Below are positions 29,145-37,919 of a stretch of 64,000 bases of DNA, piece after piece. The stretch's first letter is position 1; each line of letters starts with the position of its first letter. A program made the translations under genes and the position numbers. Origin of the DNA: CAVWDI01 sp046259385 (GTDB lineage: Bacteria; Chloroflexota; Anaerolineae; Anaerolineales; UBA4823); assembly GCA_046259385.1 (NCBI GenBank), contig JBJYWI010000006.1:37890-101889 (forward strand), given 5' to 3'. Under the pieces are notes generated by a model. It was given only the letters and a program-made list of their open reading frames with translations, was not told the DNA's origin and did no database searches.

Positions 29145-30137
29145 GTGTTATTAATCCATAAAACAGCTAAGACCATTTTGAACCGCCTCTCGCCCATTTT
29201 ACTTTCTCTGTTTCTCCTCTCCTGCGCAGCAAACCCGATAGATCTCAGCCCAACGGGAGATAACCAAGCGCGTGTGACAGTTCAATCCCCGTCTCTACCT
29301 GCAAACACCGCGCCTGTAACGGCTGATTCTACTGAAACACGCCTCCCGCCGAAAAGAACAAGCCCGGCAAAGGTCACCCGGGACGTCGTCTTGCCTAGTG
29401 CCACACTGCCCGCCAGCCAAAGCGTCTGCTCGCAGAAAAAAGGGACGATTGAAAACGGGATGGTCGAATCCGATCTGCTGGATTACGACCTGAAATTCAG
29501 GATCTACCTGCCCCCCTGCTACGCAATGTCTCCCGAAACAGAATATCCAACCCTATACCTTTTTCACGGTCAGGGGTACCGCGACAGCCAGTGGGATGAA
29601 CTCGGCGCAGATGAGATTGTTGATAAATTGATCGCTTCAAATCAAGTGGCGCCATTTATCATGGTAATGCCTTACGAACAGCTGAATAACAGTTCGAAAT
29701 CACACCCTTTCGACCGGGCGGTCATAGAAGAGTTGCTGCCATTTATCGAGCATAATTACCGCACAATTCGAGAGCGTGAAGGGCGGGCTGTTGGAGGTAT
29801 TTCACACGGCGGGGGGTGGGCAATTGAACTGGGGATTACACACTGGGAGGTTTTCGGAGCGCTGGGAGCCCACAGCCCGGCTGTGTTGAATAACAACCCG
29901 GTCTGGTTCGGTGCAAAGATTGAGTTGATCCCAGCCAACCAAATCCCGCGCATATTCATTGATCTGGGCGATCGGGAACCGCCGGAAATTTCCGAATCGG
30001 CAAGGTGGTTTGGCGATCTTTTGGATGAAAAAGGCATGCCGCATGAGTGGCACCAATTCACAGGTGAACACAACCAGGAATACTGGCAGAATCACTTAGA
30101 GATTTATCTGCGCTGGTATGCCAGCTCCTGGCACTGA
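29145..30137 (+). CDS. Lipoprotein alpha/beta-hydrolase, esterase D/A85-like
   Basis: Secreted hydrolase of about 330 residues. The signal segment ends in lipobox LLSC, followed by a Ser/Thr/Pro-rich spacer (about 30-90). The catalytic domain is PF00756-like: FRIYLPPCY, YPTLYLFHGQGYRD, nucleophile elbow GGISHGGGW, an aspartate in IFIDLGDRE, and a histidine in TGEHNQEYW. Substrate unknown. The start is uncertain: GTG 29145, TTG 29178 and CTG 29136 all give a signal peptide, and GGAGGA at about 29120 is best placed for the CTG. Confidence 0.78.
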   Translation: MLLIHKTAKTILNRLSPILLSLFLLSCAANPIDLSPTGDNQARVTVQSPSLPANTAPVTADSTETRLPPKRTSPAKVTRDVVLPSATLPASQSVCSQKKGTIENGMVESDLLDYDLKFRIYLPPCYAMSPETEYPTLYLFHGQGYRDSQWDELGADEIVDKLIASNQVAPFIMVMPYEQLNNSSKSHPFDRAVIEELLPFIEHNYRTIREREGRAVGGISHGGGWAIELGITHWEVFGALGAHSPAVLNNNPVWFGAKIELIPANQIPRIFIDLGDREPPEISESARWFGDLLDEKGMPHEWHQFTGEHNQEYWQNHLEIYLRWYASSWH

Positions 30138-30157
30138 TGATCACCCGGAAGGGTTGG

Positions 30158-30173
30158 TGATATAATCGATTCC
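30158..30173 (+). promoter_or_regulatory. Extended -10 promoter for a leaderless gatC transcript
   Basis: TGATATAAT with TATAAT at 30161-30166; the ATG of gatC is at 30174, so the predicted start of transcription coincides with the start codon. Confidence 0.55.
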
Positions 30174-30461
30174 ATGAGTCTCACCCTTGAAGAGGTTGAA
30201 TATATCGCTGAACTAGCACGCTTAAGCCTCAGACCCGAAGAGAAAGAGATTTACCGCGATCAGTTGTCAAAAATCCTGGACTATGCCTCCCGGCTGGGAA
30301 ATCTGGATACGACCCTGGTTCCCGCCACTTTCAGCGTTGTGCCATATCATACGGCGCTGCGTCCCGACCATTCAAGGCCGGGTATTGGAGAGAAAAAATT
30401 GCTGCTCAACGCTCCGCTTACGGAAGAAGGCCAGTTCAAGGTTCCCCCAATTTTAGATTGA
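30174..30461 (+). CDS. gatC: Aspartyl/glutamyl-tRNA amidotransferase subunit C
   Basis: Small structural subunit (95 residues) of the GatCAB amidotransferase, which makes Gln-tRNA or Asn-tRNA from misacylated tRNA. The pattern EEVEYIAELARLSLRPEEKE, DQLSKILDYASRL and a C-terminal LNAPLTEEGQFKVPPIL is typical. gatA follows 23 bases later; gatB lies about 5.7 kb downstream, separated by a peptidase, a reductase, a nucleotidyltransferase and a small gene. Confidence 0.95.
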   Translation: MSLTLEEVEYIAELARLSLRPEEKEIYRDQLSKILDYASRLGNLDTTLVPATFSVVPYHTALRPDHSRPGIGEKKLLLNAPLTEEGQFKVPPILD

Positions 30462-30484
30462 TTCAATACAAATAACCACACTGC

Positions 30485-31978
30485 ATGCCTGATCTCAGCC
30501 AATTGACTCTCAAGCAAATAACCGGCGCGCTTAGAAAGGGAGATTACTCCAGCCGCGAGCTCGCCCAGGCATATCTTGACCGAATCGAACTTCTTGAACC
30601 GCAACTTAATGCCTTTATCAGTATCGAGCCAGAGAACGTGCTTGAACAGGCTGATAAGGCAGACCACCAGCTTGCTGCCTGGAGAAAAAATGCCGCAACT
30701 AACCTGCAACCTCTGCTTGGCGTACCGATAGCGATAAAAGATGTTCTCTGTGTAAGCGGATTGCGCTGCACTGCCGGTTCACGAATACTCGAAAATTTCA
30801 AACCTGTTTACGACGCGACCGCGGCAGCGCGTTTAATCGCTGCGGGGGCTCTTGTACTCGGTAAAACAAACACCGATGAATTCGCAATGGGGTCTTCAAC
30901 TGAGAATTCAGCTTACGGCGTCACACGTAATCCCTGGGACCCAAACCGCGTCCCCGGCGGCTCCAGCGGGGGCAGCGCTGCCGCAGTTGCCGCGAATATG
31001 GCTCCCGTCGCGCTAGGCACCGATACCGGCGGCAGTGTTCGCCTACCGGCATCATACTGCGGAGTCACCGGAATCAAACCCACTTACGGGCGAGTCTCCC
31101 GGTATGGATTAATCGCATTTGGCTCATCCCTGGATGTGGTTGGTGTGCTGGGGCAGGATGTTGAGGATGTATCCTGGATATTTAACCTGATTGCGGGTCA
31201 TGACCCTCTGGATTCCACATCCGTTGATACCCCAGTCCCGCAATTCTCTTTCAAACAGCCCCCAGAAACCATTCTTAATTCGCTCCGGATCGGCGTTCCG
31301 CAGGAATACTTTATCTCTGGTATGCAGCTGGAGGTAGAAGCACGAGTAAAAGAGGCGATTAATATTATGCAAGATCACGGCGCTCTTATTGAGACGATCA
31401 GTTTGCCTCACACCGAGTACTCAGTGCCTGTGTACTACCTGATCGCGCCAGCAGAAGCCTCAGCAAACCTAGCCCGTTATGACGGAATCCGCTACGGGCC
31501 GCGTGTAGATGCGGATTCAATTCAGGCAATCAACAGCCAAACACGCGGCGAAAAATTCGGCCCGGAAGTCAAGCGGAGGATTATGCTCGGCACTTACGCC
31601 CTCTCCGCAGGTTATTACGATGCCTATTATGGCCAGGCCCAGAAGGTTCGTACATTAATCAAAAACGATTTCGAGCGCGCATTCGAAAAGGTAGATATTA
31701 TCGCCGCGCCTGTCGCCCCTTCGACCGCGTTCAAGATCGGCGAGCATTCCGATGACCCATTGTCTATGTACCTGGAGGATATATTCACGATACCAGCCAA
31801 CCTAGCAGGTATTCCAGGCCTGACAATCCCTGCGGGTCTTGACCAGTCCCGCCTGCCGGTCGGGATTCAGTTAATGGGAGCGCCATTCAATGAAGACCTG
31901 CTATTTAAAGTTGGGAACGCCTTCCAAGCTATCACCCAGCACCATCTGGAGAAACCCATTGAAAAAACAACGAGGTAA
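30485..31978 (+). CDS. gatA: Aspartyl/glutamyl-tRNA amidotransferase subunit A
   Basis: Glutaminase subunit of GatCAB, 497 residues. The amidase-signature triad is present as K85 (PIAIKDVLC), S160 (PGGSSGGSAAAVAAN) and S184 (TGGSVRLPAS), with the same spacing as in characterised GatA enzymes (75 and 24 residues). It sits between gatC and pepF in one operon. No clear Shine-Dalgarno sequence precedes the ATG. Confidence 0.97.
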   Translation: MPDLSQLTLKQITGALRKGDYSSRELAQAYLDRIELLEPQLNAFISIEPENVLEQADKADHQLAAWRKNAATNLQPLLGVPIAIKDVLCVSGLRCTAGSRILENFKPVYDATAAARLIAAGALVLGKTNTDEFAMGSSTENSAYGVTRNPWDPNRVPGGSSGGSAAAVAANMAPVALGTDTGGSVRLPASYCGVTGIKPTYGRVSRYGLIAFGSSLDVVGVLGQDVEDVSWIFNLIAGHDPLDSTSVDTPVPQFSFKQPPETILNSLRIGVPQEYFISGMQLEVEARVKEAINIMQDHGALIETISLPHTEYSVPVYYLIAPAEASANLARYDGIRYGPRVDADSIQAINSQTRGEKFGPEVKRRIMLGTYALSAGYYDAYYGQAQKVRTLIKNDFERAFEKVDIIAAPVAPSTAFKIGEHSDDPLSMYLEDIFTIPANLAGIPGLTIPAGLDQSRLPVGIQLMGAPFNEDLLFKVGNAFQAITQHHLEKPIEKTTR

Positions 31979-31981
31979 ATA

Positions 31982-33694
31982 ATGATCACTTCACTGCCGG
32001 ACAACGCGCTTGAAACGCTCAATTGGGAATGGATCCGCTTCGCCCCTTATTACCAGGAGCTGTCTGACTGTCCATTAAATCCCGAAATCCTGCCGGAATG
32101 GTTAGCTGACTGGTCCCGTGTGAGCGAAATCGTTCGGGAAACAGCCAACCGTTTATATATCGCCACAACCGTTGACACAAACGATCAGAATGCTGAAGAA
32201 ATGTATAACTTCTTCCTGGATGAGATCTACCCGCAGGCTGAAAGCGCAGAACAGCGGTTAAGACAAAAACTGCTGGAAAGCGGTCTCAAACCCAGCGGTT
32301 TCGGACTTCAACTTCGTAACATGCAGGCGGAGGCGGATATCTACCGCGAGGAAAATTTGCCGCTGCTGTCCCAGGAATTTAAACTTTCAACAGAGTACGA
32401 TAAAATCATCGGCGCCCAGACGATTACCTGGGAGGAAGAGGAAATCACCCTGCCTCAACTGCAGCGGGTTTTCCAGGATCCCAATCGGGAAAAACGGGAA
32501 AAAGCCTGGAGATTGGCGGCTCAACGCCAGCTTGAGGATCGTTCGGCAATCGATGAGCTTTGGGTTCGCTTTTTAAATCTGCGCCAGAAGATCTTCCAAA
32601 ACGCCAATTTTCCTGATTTTCGCGCTTACCGCTGGGTAAACCTGCTGCGGTTCGACTATACGCCTGAAAACTGCCTGCAGTTTCACGATTCTATTGAAAA
32701 AGTGGTCGTTCCTGCAGCGGTACGTCTGTATGAGAAACGCCGGAAAAACCTAAACCTAGGTACGCTGCGACCCTGGGATTTGAACATTGACCCATACAAC
32801 AAACCGCCGCTGAGGCCTTTCAGCAATGTGGATGAACTGGTGAATACTACCCAGCGGATATTCAACCGGGTCGACCCCGAGCTGGGCGCATATTTCGCAA
32901 TCATGCGCAGTGAGGGCTTGCTTGACTTGGAAAACCGCAAAGGGAAAGCGCCGGGCGGTTACTGCGAATCCCTGCCAGCCGTCAAACGCCCCTTCATCTT
33001 TATGAACGCTGTCGGCATCCACGACGATGTCCAGACAATGATTCACGAAGGCGGGCATGCTTTTCACGTGTTCGATACCGTTCACCTGCCATACCTTCAG
33101 CAGCGTGATATCGGGATGGAGATCGCAGAAGTTGCTTCAATGGGTATGGAACTGCTGGCAGCTCCCTATCTCTCCAGGGAAACAGGCGGGTTCTACCCTC
33201 CTCAGGATGCAGCCCGCGCCCGTATTGAACACCTCAGCGACGCGCTCTTTTTCTGGCCTTATATGGCGGTAGTCGACGCCTTCCAGCACTGGGTTTACCT
33301 CAACCATAGAACCGCTCTAGATCCTGCTGAATGCGACCGCAAATGGAGCGAACTCTGGGGCAGATTCATGCCTGGTGTGGATTGGAGTGGCCTAGATGAT
33401 GAAATGGAGACCGGGTGGCAGCGAAAACTGCACATCCATCAGGTCCCGTTTTACTATGTAGAATACGGACTTGCCCAGCTTGGCGCTTTTCAGATATGGG
33501 GCAACGCTATCCATAACCAGGCTCAGGCAGTCGCCGATTACCGCCATATGCTATCTCTTGGCGCCACAGCTACGCTCCCAGAACTATTTAATGCAGCTGG
33601 CGCCAAATTCGCCTTCGATGAATCAACCCTCCAATCTGCGGTTGACCTCGCCGAAAGTACAATCACTGATTTAGAAGAACTGGTTAAGGGATAA
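31982..33694 (+). CDS. pepF: M3-family oligoendopeptidase (PepF-like)
   Basis: Cytoplasmic zinc metallopeptidase of 570 residues that cleaves short peptides. The zinc site is HEGGH at residues 355-359, with the downstream glutamate in GMEIAEVASMGMEL. The N-terminal helical part and the C-terminal YYVEYGLAQLGAFQIW region fit the thimet/PepF fold. It begins three bases after gatA with GAGGT upstream and is followed five bases later by an aldo/keto reductase, so it is in the gatCA operon. It could equally be named generic M3 family. Confidence 0.9.
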   Translation: MITSLPDNALETLNWEWIRFAPYYQELSDCPLNPEILPEWLADWSRVSEIVRETANRLYIATTVDTNDQNAEEMYNFFLDEIYPQAESAEQRLRQKLLESGLKPSGFGLQLRNMQAEADIYREENLPLLSQEFKLSTEYDKIIGAQTITWEEEEITLPQLQRVFQDPNREKREKAWRLAAQRQLEDRSAIDELWVRFLNLRQKIFQNANFPDFRAYRWVNLLRFDYTPENCLQFHDSIEKVVVPAAVRLYEKRRKNLNLGTLRPWDLNIDPYNKPPLRPFSNVDELVNTTQRIFNRVDPELGAYFAIMRSEGLLDLENRKGKAPGGYCESLPAVKRPFIFMNAVGIHDDVQTMIHEGGHAFHVFDTVHLPYLQQRDIGMEIAEVASMGMELLAAPYLSRETGGFYPPQDAARARIEHLSDALFFWPYMAVVDAFQHWVYLNHRTALDPAECDRKWSELWGRFMPGVDWSGLDDEMETGWQRKLHIHQVPFYYVEYGLAQLGAFQIWGNAIHNQAQAVADYRHMLSLGATATLPELFNAAGAKFAFDESTLQSAVDLAESTITDLEELVKG

Positions 33695-33699
33695 TAATT

Positions 33700-34680
33700 A
33701 TGGAATACATAAATCTGGGACGGTCGGGATTAAAAGTATCGCGCATCTGCCTGGGTACAATGACCTACGGCACATCCACTTGGCGCGAATGGGTGTTGGA
33801 AGAGAACCAAAGCCGACCCTTCTATAAACGCGCTCTTGAAATGGGAATTAACTTCTTCGATACCGCGGATGCATATTCACTCGGTGTCAGCGAGGAGATC
33901 ACCGGGCGTGCCCTGCGTGATTTCGCCCGCCGTGATGAGGTTGTTTTAGCCACAAAACTATACTGGCCCATGGGTGATGGTCCCAACCAGCGCGGGCTTT
34001 CTAGACTGCATATCATGCACTCCGTTGAAAATTCGCTCCGCAGACTCGGAACGGATTACATCGATCTTTACCAGATACACCGCTGGGATTACGAAACCCC
34101 GATTGAGGAAACCCTTGATGCATTAAATGACCTGATTAAAACTGGAAAAGTTCGGTATATCGGAGCATCCAGCATGTATGCATGGCAGTTTGCGAAATCG
34201 TTATATCTTGCCGATCAATACGGCTGGAGTCGGTTCATTTCAATGCAGGATCACTACAATCTGGTTTACCGCGAGGAAGAACGCGAGATGATCCCTCTCT
34301 GCATTGCAGAAGGGGTGGGTTTGATCCCATGGAGTCCGATGGCGCGCGGTTTTTTAGCCGGCAAATGGCCCCGCAACCAGGAAGGGCTGACAACCAGAGC
34401 CCGAACAGATGCTTTCGGTCAAAGCCTCTATACACGCGATAATGACTATGAGGTATTGGAACGGGTGATGGCTCTAGCAAATCGGCTCGGCGTTAAACCA
34501 GCTCAAATCGCTCTAGCCTGGCTTTTTCACAAACCTGGCATTACCGCTCCCATCATCGGCGCAAGTAAGCCGAATCACCTGGATGAGGCAGTGAGTGCCA
34601 TGTCGGTTGAGCTTACCGATGATGACCTATCTTACCTAGAAGAGCCTTACCTCCCGCATCCAATACTGGGACATCAATAA
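33700..34680 (+). CDS. Aldo/keto reductase
   Basis: NADP(H)-dependent oxidoreductase of 326 residues with the TIM-barrel AKR fold. The catalytic tetrad is complete: D54 and Y59 (NFFDTADAYSLG), K86 (VLATKLYWP) and H127 (LYQIHRWD). The C-terminal cofactor motif APIIGASKPNHLDEA is present. It resembles the YajO/Kv-beta-like group. Substrate unknown; it is last in the run that starts with gatC. Confidence 0.92.
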   Translation: MEYINLGRSGLKVSRICLGTMTYGTSTWREWVLEENQSRPFYKRALEMGINFFDTADAYSLGVSEEITGRALRDFARRDEVVLATKLYWPMGDGPNQRGLSRLHIMHSVENSLRRLGTDYIDLYQIHRWDYETPIEETLDALNDLIKTGKVRYIGASSMYAWQFAKSLYLADQYGWSRFISMQDHYNLVYREEEREMIPLCIAEGVGLIPWSPMARGFLAGKWPRNQEGLTTRARTDAFGQSLYTRDNDYEVLERVMALANRLGVKPAQIALAWLFHKPGITAPIIGASKPNHLDEAVSAMSVELTDDDLSYLEEPYLPHPILGHQ

Positions 34681-34734
34681 AATTACGTTTTTCTCAAGCC
34701 AATTTTCAAAATCCAGACATCAGGCAGGTGCCTG

Positions 34735-34765
34735 TTGAATCTTCTGCCATCCAAAAGGTTATAAT
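34735..34765 (+). promoter_or_regulatory. Candidate promoter of the nucleotidyltransferase gene
   Basis: TATAAT at 34760-34765 with TTGAAT at 34735-34740 (19-base spacing, somewhat long); AAAGGA precedes the ATG at 34810. Confidence 0.35.
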
Positions 34766-34809
34766 TGCCTTGCTTATTTTAGCATCCGCGTTTAAAGGAA
34801 AACCGTCAA

Positions 34810-35823
34810 ATGAAAGACAAAACATTAAAAGTAGTGATTCCCATGGCAGGACTGGGCACCCGTTTGCGTCCGCATACCTGGAGCAAGCCAAAACAGCTGG
34901 TCAGCGTTGCCGGCAAGACCGTCCTTAATCATCTGATTGATAGCCTGGCGACTTACCCGGATTTTAAAGAAATTGAACTGATCAATATTGTTGGATATCT
35001 ATCCGATCAAATAGAGGACTGCATCGAAACATCCTACCCGGATTTACGTTCGAGATTTGTGCTCCAGGATAATCCACGTGGGCAGTCTCACGCGATTCAT
35101 CTGGCAAAGGAATTCATTTCCGGTCCGACCCTGGTAGTGTTTGCGGATACGCTTATCGAAACCGACCTCTCATTCCTGGATAACGAAAAATCCGGGGCGA
35201 TTGTTTGGGTAAAGGAGGTACCTGACCCGCGCCGATTCGGAGTCGTAAGGTTAAATGATAACGGTCTGGTAACTCGCCTGATAGAGAAACCAGACTCGAT
35301 CGAGGATAATCTAGTTGTGGTCGGCTTTTATTTCTTCAGAGAAGGAGGAGAATTAATCGCCGCAATTGAAGAACAGATGAAAAGGGACGTCCAGCTAAAG
35401 GGTGAATTTTTTCTCGCGGATGCAATCAATATCATGTTAGAACGCGGGTTAGAAATGCGACCCGAAACAGTTGATGTTTGGCTGGACGCAGGAACTCCGC
35501 AGACATTGCTGGAAACCAACCGCTATTTGCTTGAGAACGGGTGTGACAACACCACCGAAGCCTCCAGGCGGGCTGAGTTCCAAGTTGTCCCACCGGTTTT
35601 TGTGCACCCCTCCGCGCGAATTCAAAACGCAGTAGTGGGACCGTTTGTGTCAATCGGCGCAGAATGCCAGATTCAGGACTGTGTGATAAAAAATTCGATC
35701 TTTGAAGAACAATCTCGCGCCGACGGCGTGATCCTAGAGGGTTCCCTGATTGGCCGTAACGCCCAGCTCGAGGGGCGATGGAAGGTCATCAACGCCGGCG
35801 ATGACACCGTACTTACAGTTTGA
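34810..35823 (+). CDS. Sugar-phosphate nucleotidyltransferase
   Basis: Makes an NDP-sugar from a sugar 1-phosphate. It has 337 residues. The N-terminal nucleotidyltransferase fold shows VVIPMAGLGTRLRPHTWSKP with the signature GxGTRLxP and the lysine of SKPKQL, then VFADTLIETD and GVVRLNDNGLVTRLIEKP. The C-terminal 80 residues are a left-handed beta-helix (VHPSARIQNAVVGPFVSIGA). It is similar to RmlA-long/GlmU-like enzymes; the sugar and nucleotide are not decidable. A TATAAT lies 45 bases upstream. Confidence 0.9.
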   Translation: MKDKTLKVVIPMAGLGTRLRPHTWSKPKQLVSVAGKTVLNHLIDSLATYPDFKEIELINIVGYLSDQIEDCIETSYPDLRSRFVLQDNPRGQSHAIHLAKEFISGPTLVVFADTLIETDLSFLDNEKSGAIVWVKEVPDPRRFGVVRLNDNGLVTRLIEKPDSIEDNLVVVGFYFFREGGELIAAIEEQMKRDVQLKGEFFLADAINIMLERGLEMRPETVDVWLDAGTPQTLLETNRYLLENGCDNTTEASRRAEFQVVPPVFVHPSARIQNAVVGPFVSIGAECQIQDCVIKNSIFEEQSRADGVILEGSLIGRNAQLEGRWKVINAGDDTVLTV

Positions 35824-35852
35824 TTCATGATTGCAGGCGGATTAGGGATTGT

Positions 35853-36077
35853 ATGGATATACAAGCCGATGAAAAGGTTTTCTGCTATTCCGGAAATGAA
35901 TATCCGGACCGTCCGGTATCTATCCTGCTGGACGGAAACCGCTTTGAAATTTCCAGGATAATCGCCCGCTGGCGCACCCCAGAAGGCAGGTTTTTCCGGG
36001 TGGTTGCAGCAGATGACCGCGTATTCGATTTGCATTATTTTGAAGCTGGCGACGCCTGGAAAATCGAACAGCGTTAA
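35853..36077 (+). CDS. Small hypothetical protein (DUF6504-like)
   Basis: About 74 residues from ATG 35853; an alternative TTG at 35820 overlaps the preceding stop. The sequence has a compact beta-rich pattern: VSILLDGNRFEISRIIARWRTP, FRVVAADDRVFDLHYFEAGD. A similar pattern is found in short proteins annotated DUF6504, a match made from memory. It sits between the nucleotidyltransferase and gatB. Function unknown. Confidence 0.6.
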   Translation: MDIQADEKVFCYSGNEYPDRPVSILLDGNRFEISRIIARWRTPEGRFFRVVAADDRVFDLHYFEAGDAWKIEQR

Positions 36078-36139
36078 CCGTTTCTTTCCTCCCGGAACAA
36101 AGTTCTTTTTAATGTAATGAAAAATTGCTTTTGTAAGAA

Positions 36140-37609
36140 ATGAAATACAAAACTGAATTCGAGGCTGTAATTGGATTGGAAATACATGCAGAACTGGAAA
36201 CGGTTTCAAAAATGTTCTGCGCCTGCCCGGTAGTCGACCTGACCACCGCCAAACCGAATTCGGCTGTCTGCCCGGTTTGTTCAGGGATGCCGGGTGTGCT
36301 TCCGGTGATCAACCAGCGCGCGGTTGAATACGCCCTGCGAGTGGCTCTGGCGTTAAACTGCAAAATACACACTGTGAGCATTTTTGCCCGCAAGAATTAT
36401 TTCTACCCCGATCTCCCGAAAGGCTACCAGATTTCACAGTACGAACAACCTCTTGCAACAAACGGTTCGCTCGTGATCCTAGCTGAAAACAACCAGAAGG
36501 AGATCCGCATCCGGCGCGTACATTTGGAAGAAGACACCGGCAAATTGACCCACGTGGATGCTAATGGGAATGGTTATTCGCTGATTGACCTCAACCGGGC
36601 AGGGGTTCCGCTCCTGGAGATCGTCTCTGAACCGGATCTGAACTCTGGCGCCGAGGTCCGCCTGTATGCCTCCGCGCTGCGCTCGATCCTCCGCTACTTG
36701 GAGGTTAATTCGGGCGACATGCAAAAAGGAGTGCTGAGGATTGAGCCTAACGTCTCCGTCCGCCCTAAAGGCAGTTCTGAATTTTTGACTCGCACCGAGA
36801 TAAAAAACCTGAACAGTTTTCGGGCTTTGGAAGAGGCGGTGAGTTACGAGATCGAGCGCCAGATTAATCTTCACATCCAGGGAAAACCCGTGATACAGCA
36901 AACCCTCGGTTGGGATGAAAAAGCTGCCAGAACCATTCCACAGCGCAGTAAAGAAGAAGCTCACGATTACCGCTATTTTCCGGAGCCTGACCTGCCCCCG
37001 CTTGAGATCCAGCCGGGCTGGATTGAATCAATCCGGACAGGTTTGCCCGAACTGCCGCACACGAGGCTGAGGCGTTTTGAAGAGCAATACGGTCTGAACC
37101 TTACCGATGCTGCAGTTCTGACTGCCGAGCGACCCGTCGCCGACTACTTTGAATCGGCTGCAGCCTCCGGGGAGGAAATCCCCCCGAAAATAATCGCAAA
37201 CTGGATCAGCGGGCAGATCTTCGCTTATATGAACGAGACCGGTACGGAGATTAACAGATTAAGAACCCCGCCTGAGATGCTCGTTGAATTGCTTAAGATA
37301 TTGCAGGAAGGTACCATTAACCAGAACACCGCCAAAGCTGTCCTGCTCGAGATGATGGAGACCGGTCATGCAGCCGGGGAGATCATCGAAAAGCGCGGTC
37401 TGCGTCAGATCTCGGATTCCAAAAAGATTGCAGATCTGGTCAGTGAGGTTCTTGCCGAAAATCCCGCCCAGGTTAACGAGTACCTGGAAGGGAAGACCGG
37501 GCTTTTCGGCTGGTTTTTAGGACAGGTGATGCGCCAGACCGGAGGCAAAGCCAACCCCCGGATCGTGAAGTCCGAATTGGAAAAGCAGCTGGCCGAATTC
37601 GATAATTAA
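36140..37609 (+). CDS. gatB: Aspartyl/glutamyl-tRNA amidotransferase subunit B
   Basis: Kinase and tRNA-binding subunit of GatCAB, 489 residues. It begins EFEAVIGLEIHAEL and has the zinc-site cysteines in MFCACP and CPVCSGMPG, the RKNYFYPDLPKGYQISQ motif, and HDYRYFPEPDLPPL. The C-terminal YqeY-like tail ends in KANPRIVKSELEKQL. All three GatCAB subunits are therefore in this window but in two transcription units or one long one. Confidence 0.97.
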   Translation: MKYKTEFEAVIGLEIHAELETVSKMFCACPVVDLTTAKPNSAVCPVCSGMPGVLPVINQRAVEYALRVALALNCKIHTVSIFARKNYFYPDLPKGYQISQYEQPLATNGSLVILAENNQKEIRIRRVHLEEDTGKLTHVDANGNGYSLIDLNRAGVPLLEIVSEPDLNSGAEVRLYASALRSILRYLEVNSGDMQKGVLRIEPNVSVRPKGSSEFLTRTEIKNLNSFRALEEAVSYEIERQINLHIQGKPVIQQTLGWDEKAARTIPQRSKEEAHDYRYFPEPDLPPLEIQPGWIESIRTGLPELPHTRLRRFEEQYGLNLTDAAVLTAERPVADYFESAAASGEEIPPKIIANWISGQIFAYMNETGTEINRLRTPPEMLVELLKILQEGTINQNTAKAVLLEMMETGHAAGEIIEKRGLRQISDSKKIADLVSEVLAENPAQVNEYLEGKTGLFGWFLGQVMRQTGGKANPRIVKSELEKQLAEFDN

Positions 37610-37701
37610 TCCTTCCTAAACGTTCCGCCTCCGGCTTTAACGCCCGCCAAACCAACCTAAGCCTGAACAAAAGTTATAAAACTGATTGTTGCATTTGTCA
37701 C

Positions 37702-37730
37702 TTGACGCTCCAATCGAGTTCTGTTAAATT
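37702..37730 (+). promoter_or_regulatory. Sigma-70 type promoter
   Basis: TTGACG at 37702-37707, 17-base spacer, TAAATT at 37725-37730. Expected transcription start near 37737. Confidence 0.6.
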
Positions 37731-37736
37731 ATGATC

Positions 37737-37878
37737 ATATCCACCTTTTCGGAAGCGGATAAAGTATGGGAAGATTTTCGTCCCTCAAGGGCGAGTTGCC
37801 ATCCCTCAAGGACGCTTTACTGTCCATAAAAGAAGGTATTTCAAGCGGACATTCCTCCGGTATGTCCGCTTATTTTTT
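37737..37878 (+). ncRNA. Candidate leader RNA/riboswitch or small RNA upstream of glutamate dehydrogenase
   Basis: A predicted transcript of about 140 bases running from the promoter to an intrinsic terminator 42 bases before the next start codon. Internal elements include two copies of TCCCTCAAGG (at 37781-37790 and 37802-37811), a GGGA/TCCC hairpin and a GGAC/GTCC hairpin (37810-37825). The TGTCC at 37821-37825 can also pair with the GGACA of the terminator's left arm, giving a possible antiterminator. I could not match it to a known riboswitch class. An independent sRNA is the alternative. Confidence 0.45.
37843..37878 (+). terminator. Intrinsic terminator in the glutamate dehydrogenase leader
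   Basis: Perfect 10-base stem (AAGCGGACAT at 37843-37852 with ATGTCCGCTT at 37862-37871, 9-base loop) followed by A and six Ts. Confidence 0.85.
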
Positions 37879-37919
37879 ACGCATGGTTATCCAAGACAGC
37901 GCAATCCACTAAGATTAAC

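Larger units (their letters stand above)
37610..37919. other. Intergenic region with promoter, leader RNA and terminator before the first glutamate dehydrogenase
   Basis: A 310-base gap. The first 90 bases show nothing clear. From 37702 it contains a sigma-70 type promoter, about 105 bases of hairpin-rich leader and a strong terminator, annotated separately. No coding frame was recognised. Confidence 0.6.
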
